From NCBI GenBank assembly GCA_964023205.1, contig OZ026833.1, forward strand, positions 818,501-882,500: DNA of 64,000 bases. The letters are read 5' to 3'. The position numbers were made by a program, and so were the translations under genes. Positions 58,401 to 64,000 of the stretch are shown here, piece by piece (the stretch's first letter is position 1; each line of letters begins with the position of its first letter). The notes below the pieces were generated by a model. The model did not search any database. It had not been told where the DNA came from and worked only from the letters and a program-made list of their open reading frames with translations. The DNA comes from Lutraria lutraria. Lineage: Eukaryota > Mollusca > Bivalvia > Venerida > Mactridae.

Positions 58401-61400
58401 GACAATTTTTATGCCAACGTTGATTTCTCGGAGGAATAGAGCATGTTGCTATTTTTCACCACAGCAATCAAACAGAATCCATACCATGACTTCGGGATTT
58501 TGTCAAAATTTGCACCCATCGTTTGTGATATTGTGTGAAAGTTCGATTTGTAAAGTGCTGCAGCTCTCTATAATTTATAACTCATTTTCTTAATGACCGC
58601 GACTTGATAATTTCAGTGTTTGAAATATCTTCAGTTTTCGCGATATGCGCGCCATTATCGCAAATTTCTTGTTTTTAATGATCTCCAAAGTATAGTTTGT
58701 TGACAATTATTAATGCCGGGGTAGGTACATATGTTGGCTTTCGTTATCATGCAGTGTTCATAAATGTGGTCCTAAAAGTTTACTCTTGAAGTCTTTCAGT
58801 TTTATTAGTAAAACTTAATGAAAGTACACGACATTGTATTAAACAAAATAGAACGCAGACAATATTTTAATATTCGTATTTCATGTTTTGGGTTTGTGTA
58901 AGAACCATTTTATTGAGTTTAGAATGACTTAATGTCCATGTTAGCTGCCGTAATAAAACATAGGAATGATATACGCATCAAGAACAAATAGCACGAATTC
59001 ATTTAGTACGTTTAATAATATATCCTTTCATGGCCTATTTCAAGTTCTTACGTCCCAAACTGTGTAAGCACGTTTAGAAACTAGACATTATACGTATTCG
59101 TAGTTTTCAGAAATTAATTATTTTATTTATTGCACGCTATCGTAATATCTGTATTATAACTTGGTTCAAAATTTATCATTTGAAGTAGAGGCCACTTAGG
59201 CTAAGCTAATTTTTACGTCTGTTTCCCGATTCTTATTGAAATAAATGATTAGTCACATATGTCTTACACTTATTAATCTAGGGTAGTACGCCGGGAACCA
59301 GGCTAATCAATCTTTAAACATGACTTAATCATCACTTTTCTTTCACAATAGAAGTATTTAAATCAAACTTTTTTATAACTGATTTGAGCTTTGAATTGTT
59401 GATTTTACTTAATTGAAAGCTAACCCCGTGAGTCATTGATTTGTATGGTGTACAAGATATATTTTATGGGTGAAGAATAAAAACACATACTACATTTAGC
59501 CTGGCCTTACGACTTAATTATTTCGTACAAATGAATGGTTATGATAAATGATAGTAGAGACGTTTTGTTACAAATACATGTTATACGATACTGTTCATAT
59601 GTGGCATGTTTAAAATGATTCATTATTGTATAACCAACATTAGTCAGTTAAAAACTCAGTAAAATGGAAGTACACTATTCATCTTCAACATCTAGAAAGG
59701 ACGTATCCACTTCGAATTGATGAATGATATCCACGAGATCAATCATTGCATCTTTCCTCTACTTTTTATTCTTTTGCTTAAAGTGAGGTTTTCATTTTTC
59801 AATTTCATGGTCACGTGGTTTTGTAAGAGCTCGTTTTTACGCGTCTGTGTCGCTGCACGTAGAAAAGATGAACTTACGTTAGTAATAGAATTCAAATTGT
59901 CAGTCGATATAACAATACCCGAGGAGAAATATCGACTGATGAGAAAAACAAGATTTAAATGGAAAAACTTGAAATCTTATTATTAGGAACTGCCCCATCT
60001 TCGTCTTGTTTGATTATTTTAGATCCGGGCGTTTGATAAATGTACCTAAATATACAGACGACATTTACGATAGATTGTTCACGTGTCATTCGGACATGTT
60101 CTGACCTAATCGTATAATTTAAACTGGTTAAAGATGATCAGATTATGTGGACATTTTTACTTGGATGGTTAAACATTTTGTAAAGAAGAACAAATCACTA
60201 AATTATTTAATTTCTTACTTCTAAGTTATGAAGTATTTTACCGCGGTCCAGTTTCACACGCTGGTATTTGATCGACGTTTTAAAGTTTTATGCAGTGTAA
60301 AACACCAATAATCATGTTACTGATAAAATGTATTTTGATGTTAAAACTTCAAGATATTCTAGTGATAGCAGAAATGAACGAAAACGAGTTTAACCATATA
60401 TATGTAGTGTAGTTGTTTCCCGACAATATTACCCGGTATATTGCAAGTCTTCCGTAAAAAGAATTTTCTTGATATCCCTTATATTGTGAAAAAAAAACGC
60501 AAACAAAACTATACACACGACTAATTTTTTCCTATTAAATACCTTATATTGATCTGGCGTTCAGTAAAACAATTTTACACAATGCGTAATGAACGTAAAA
60601 TTATCTATATTTAATTCACAATTTATTAATTTATGCATCATTGAGTTAATCATATAAAGAAATCGATATTTACCACCATTATGACGTATCTATAATATAC
60701 ATGTATTATTAATTTATATATACAATTATTCGTATACAAGTCATTACTAAAGTATAGTTCAACACTTATAAAATTAGTTATTCAGAAAGTACAAATATTG
60801 ATGATATTATTTACAGTAAAGTATTGATAAGTTGGCACATATTAGAGCTACATATTATATTTTAAAAAATCACTGTCGTTTGTGTTTTTATTTCTTGCCA
60901 AAGTTTTCACGCTTATTTACCTACCGACATTCATATACTCAACCACACAATATATTTATACATTCCTTTGTTTTATTATACCATTCTTTTGGCGTTCGTT
61001 CTGTCAAACAAATTAGATACAGTAAAACTTCACTCAGCGACCATCGGAGTAAAAAGACAACCTCTTTATTAAACTGCTTTTTTCAGTTGGACTGTCATGC
61101 AATGTTTGCTCGAATTTTTCAACTTTTTAATAATACCACATGAAAACGTATTATTTTGGTGCGGACGAATATGTTCAAAATATCGAGTTTTTTTTCTGCA
61201 TTTTAAGTAATATGATAAGCTTCAGATAATGTTTTCAATAATGATAAGTTCATTTAAAACACACTATCAAGAATGTCTAATTATGAAGTTATTGACAATT
61301 ATTTTGGCAACAAGTAATTGAACTTTATGTCCCTATTTTTGATGATTCCGTATTTTGTGTTGTTGAGTATATGTAAAGTCCTTAGTCTGAGGTTTAAACT

Positions 61401-61694
61401 AAGTTAAGAGACCAGTCTAGGAATACAGCATTTTCATTGGTCAATTCCGAGCTCAAATTTTGAATCAACCAATCATATGACTTTAAAGTTTGGTTTTATA
61501 ATTATGTCTCAGAATACAATATTTTCATTGGATAAGTAAAAAACCGAGCTTAAGAAGCAACCAATCAATGGCTTTAGTTTGGCTTATGTTTTTAGTCTGG
61601 TCTCCGAGCTTTGTTTTATAACCTCCCGGCTTTATTTACCGTGTATCGCTTTGCTTATTAAACTCATGTGTTTGTTGTTTGTTTTGTTTGTTAG
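55462..61694 (+). other. Protocadherin intron 2 (6.2 kb)
   Basis: Bounded by GTAAGT and by a (TTTG)-rich acceptor ending TTGTTAG. It contains a lone TA|CAGTAAAACTTCACTCAGC element end at 61020 and the CCAAT-rich repeat at 61395-61610. Open frames up to 103 codons inside it show no protein-like motif. No further exon was recognised. Confidence 0.75.
61395..61615. mobile_element. CCAAT-rich repeat, two tandem units
   Basis: Two successive units of about 100 bp each contain GAATACA(G/A)(C/T)ATTTTCATTGG, then CCGAGCT(C/T)AA, then (A)ACCAATCA and (T)TTGG(C/T)TTAT. The block is bracketed by AGAGACCAGTCTA and TAGTCTGGTCTCCGAG, an inverted pair. This links it to the single copy at about 10040. It ends only about 80 bp before exon 3 of the protocadherin. 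Confidence 0.55.
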
Positions 61695-61833
61695 TCACCC
61701 TTAACCAAAGACCTTCTGTGCCAACAAGAGGACAATGGGTCCGAATCCTCAGCCGAGACAGCAACCTATGACAGCGGACGTGGTGGTAGCGAGTCCGATA
61801 TCCAGACATCTTTATCGCAATCACATGATCACG
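61695..61833 (+). CDS. Protocadherin, exon 3: cytoplasmic tail with SGRGGSESD motif
   Basis: The acceptor is GTTTGTTAG and the donor is CACG|GTATGT. It is 139 bp and ends one base into a codon. It encodes SPLTKDLLCQQEDNGSESS and then AETATYDSGRGGSESDIQTS and a short His/Ser end. TYDSGRGGSESD is a conserved cytoplasmic motif of invertebrate protocadherins, which clinches that this exon belongs with the ectodomain 16.5 kb upstream. The donor site sits inside a cluster of TCACATGA words that continues into the intron. Confidence 0.92.
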
Positions 61834-61890
61834 GTATGTCACATGACTAAGAAATGATCACATGACAGTATATGTTGGTCACATGACGAA
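61820..61890 (+). repeat. TCACATGA word cluster spanning the exon 3 donor
   Basis: TCACATGATCA, GTCACATGAC, ATCACATGACAG and GTCACATGACG occur within about 70 bp. The first lies in the coding end of exon 3 and the others in intron 3. The same words make up the array at 26085-26260. Confidence 0.7.
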
Positions 61891-62120
61891 AATGAACATA
61901 TATAAACAAACCAAACCCTAGATTAAGATGCTTTAGTACCGGTCTTTTGTAAATTTATCTAAACTAGTAATATATGAAACAATATCGGTAAAGTAAAGAC
62001 TTTAAAATACTAACATAACGATTTACCAGTTTTATAACAACGTAACATTCAAAATAGTAACTAACTGTCCATTCTATAAATTGTCTTACATTTCAAAAAC
62101 GTTTTCCGTTCTTTTTCCAG
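61834..62120 (+). other. Protocadherin intron 3 (287 bp)
   Basis: GTATGT to CTTTTTCCAG; short and AT-rich. Its last 40 bp are open in the frame of exon 4. Confidence 0.85.
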
Positions 62121-62524
62121 ATCACCCAAAGACAGTGACATTTGCTAATAAACCCGTTTTACATCATTTTACAAATGGAAATCAATGGAGGGATGCAACT
62201 GAATTTACAAATTATGACAAAACTCCTCCACACAGTCCACGAAGTCATGAAGTCTCTCAACCTATTCCTAACAATAAAAAAGTTACAATTCCTTCAAGGG
62301 AGAAACACAAATCACTATCATCTTCTAGTCATCCGGGCTCTTCCAAAACCGGAAATAAACTTCCAACCATTACTGACGTATCCAATCATATGACGTCATA
62401 TGATGATGACGACGATACTACAACTTCCGGTAGCTATACCATAGACAACGATAATGATTGGATAAACGAAAATCGGCCTCCTTCTCGATCTTACTTCCTG
62501 TCTCACAACGAGGCTTACTGTTGA
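62121..62524 (+). CDS. Protocadherin, exon 4: C-terminal tail
   Basis: The acceptor is CTTTTTCCAG. G61833 plus AT completes an Asp codon, so the phases agree with exon 3. It encodes DHPKTVTFANKPVLHHF ..., a Ser/Pro/Lys-rich disordered middle, an acidic YDDDDDTTTSGSYTIDNDND segment and the end SRSYFLSHNEAYC before TGA. TTSGSYxI is a recurrent end-region motif of delta-type protocadherins. With exons 1-3 the protein is 1141 residues. Interaction partners cannot be named from sequence alone. Confidence 0.92.
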
Positions 62525-63796
62525 AGAGTCTGTGATAAAAAAGGTAAGCTAACAGAAATCAAAACGAACTGATTCTGAAACTGAAATTTCAGTCTCAGAT
62601 TCCAGTCTTGTGATTGGTCAATTTTCAAAATGATTCGGGAAACAACCAATGAGAATCTTCTCTGTGCATACTGGTCCTCAATACAAGCTTTAATTGTCGT
62701 TACCATGCCATTCTCATCCATCGTTATTTCTGTGTGATAGAATGACTAATTAATTCAATTAAATTCCAGAAAACATATCACTGCCTCGCGTGTGAATTGT
62801 CATTAGGAGAATATCATCTTTTTCAAACTGACGTCCGTTGTAGTCGGTTTAAGTTCCGCTCATTAAACCATTGACTTTAAATAAATTGACAGTGCATGTA
62901 ATTGCCTATTTTTCATATGATCTCGCAAAATATGAAATCGATCCATCAATCAATCGACACATCAATGATTAATATTATGCATATTTTACCGGAAACGGTA
63001 TTTAGCAAGGTCAATTTCACAGAATCAGACTTAATAAATAGTTCAATAATCATCTATACATGGAACACTCGTTCGAGAATTTATTTCTGTCTGTAATGAT
63101 AACGTGATGATACATTTAACAGAAGCAAATTTGTTATTAATTAATTTTCGCACGTGATCATGAACTATGTTTTAATTATTTTTTATTTCTATCATTGCAG
63201 GAGTTTATCGAAATTTACGTCATACAAATATACAACCTACATGTTTTAACTGGATGTCAGAAATTTAGAAGACGACAATGACTAATGGTGAAATTGTTAC
63301 TCTGGTCTGACAATCACGTGATCTCATTCCACACATTAAAAGAATCCTTACTATAATCATCCATCTATCCAGACGTCTTAGAAGTCGAATTAACTGTTAC
63401 CTCGACATAAACACTGTCTCATCGCTTCAGCTTGTAAATTTGCTGCCGTATAATCTAGTTCTGAAATTATCGATTTTTTGCTTTTCGCAATCGGCTTTTG
63501 AGGCAAAAAATCTTGGTTATCGAATTATGAAATTATTGTCAGTAAAAGGCAAGTTTATATTCTAACACGGATTTATAAATACAGTCATACATGCGTATTG
63601 ATATGAAGACCACTTCCGGGATCGTTTATCTAATGATGAAGTGAAAATGTTGAAACCCTGTAAGACAATATGAGTGGACTATATAATAAAGTACGTCTTA
63701 AAATTAAGATGTTCCCTACGTGTGATTGTTTAAAAAATGTAGACAATACTTTTCATTCCAAGTAAATTGTTATTTACGATATTAAAAGTAAATAAA
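62525..63796 (+). other. Protocadherin 3' UTR with probable UTR intron
   Basis: Nineteen bases after the stop, AAAAAAG|GTAAGC (donor at 62544) resembles a splice donor. TATCATTGCAG ending at 63200 resembles an acceptor. If both are used, a 657-bp intron (62544-63200) lies in the 3' UTR and the stop codon is less than 50 nt upstream of the junction, so it would be expected to escape decay. The intron contains an inverted CCAAT-type repeat at about 62605-62660. UTR end is set by the poly(A) signals. Confidence 0.5.
63685..63796 (+). terminator. Candidate poly(A) signals of the protocadherin
   Basis: AATAAA at 63685-63690 and at 63791-63796, each in AT-rich sequence downstream of the last coding exon. 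Which is used cannot be told from the sequence. Confidence 0.45.
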
Positions 63797-64000
63797 TTTA
63801 TATTAAAGGATGAATTGTGGACATGTGTTTATATTACTACATGTTATGATATTGTTTAAAGTTATTCAAATGTTAGTATAATGCGTGCTTACAAGATAAA
63901 CATAAGATATTTATATTGGCTGTTACATATTTTTTCATGAACATTTTGATTACATTTATGTAAATTGTTGTTTAGCTTTTGTAAAAGGTCTTATTTTTTC

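Overview
This is an animal nuclear window. It is AT-rich and has spliced genes with GT-AG introns, tRNA-derived SINEs, many short inverted-repeat DNA transposons (MITEs) and AATAAA poly(A) signals. Several features point to a lophotrochozoan, most likely a mollusc such as a bivalve: a seven-cadherin-domain protocadherin whose ectodomain sits in one large exon, SINEs with a mollusc-like tail, and abundant TACATGTA and CACGTG motifs. The species assignment is inference.

Layout. Positions 35-1582 hold the last four coding exons, on the + strand, of an INF2-like formin: the end of the FH2 domain, a charged helical tail, and a C-terminal WH2/DAD-like motif. A 3' UTR follows to about 3.0 kb. From about 3.0 to 41.9 kb I see no convincing gene. 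This roughly 39 kb stretch is littered with repeats: a 6 x 49-bp tandem array, a family of small MITEs with AAACTGGTTCCCGTT ends, at least two families of CAGT(A/C)(A/C)AACC-ended elements flanked by TA, SINEs, an element of about 870 bp with long inverted ends at 27.5-28.4 kb, a 22-copy 21-bp minisatellite at 34.9-35.3 kb, and two protein-like fragments of uncertain status (24.4 kb + strand, 39.0 kb - strand).

From about 41.95 kb to the end lies a protocadherin gene on the + strand. A CpG-containing promoter with a CCAAT box and a GC box precedes one exon (42453-45158) that encodes the signal peptide, seven EC domains, the transmembrane segment and the start of the tail. A 10.1-kb intron follows. 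Three smaller exons (55285-55461, 61695-61833, 62121-62524) complete a cytoplasmic tail of about 317 residues. A probable 3' UTR intron and poly(A) signals reach the window end. If the first donor is not used, translation stops after ten more residues, giving a short-tail form of 912 aa against 1141 aa.

The two genes are unrelated in pathway as far as the sequence shows. One is an actin-assembly factor and the other an adhesion receptor. They are same-strand neighbours separated by a repeat-rich desert. The main novelty lies in the repeat biology (a MITE half turned into a satellite, MITEs carrying clustered AATAAA hexamers, palindromic octamer enrichment) and in the alternative ends of both genes.
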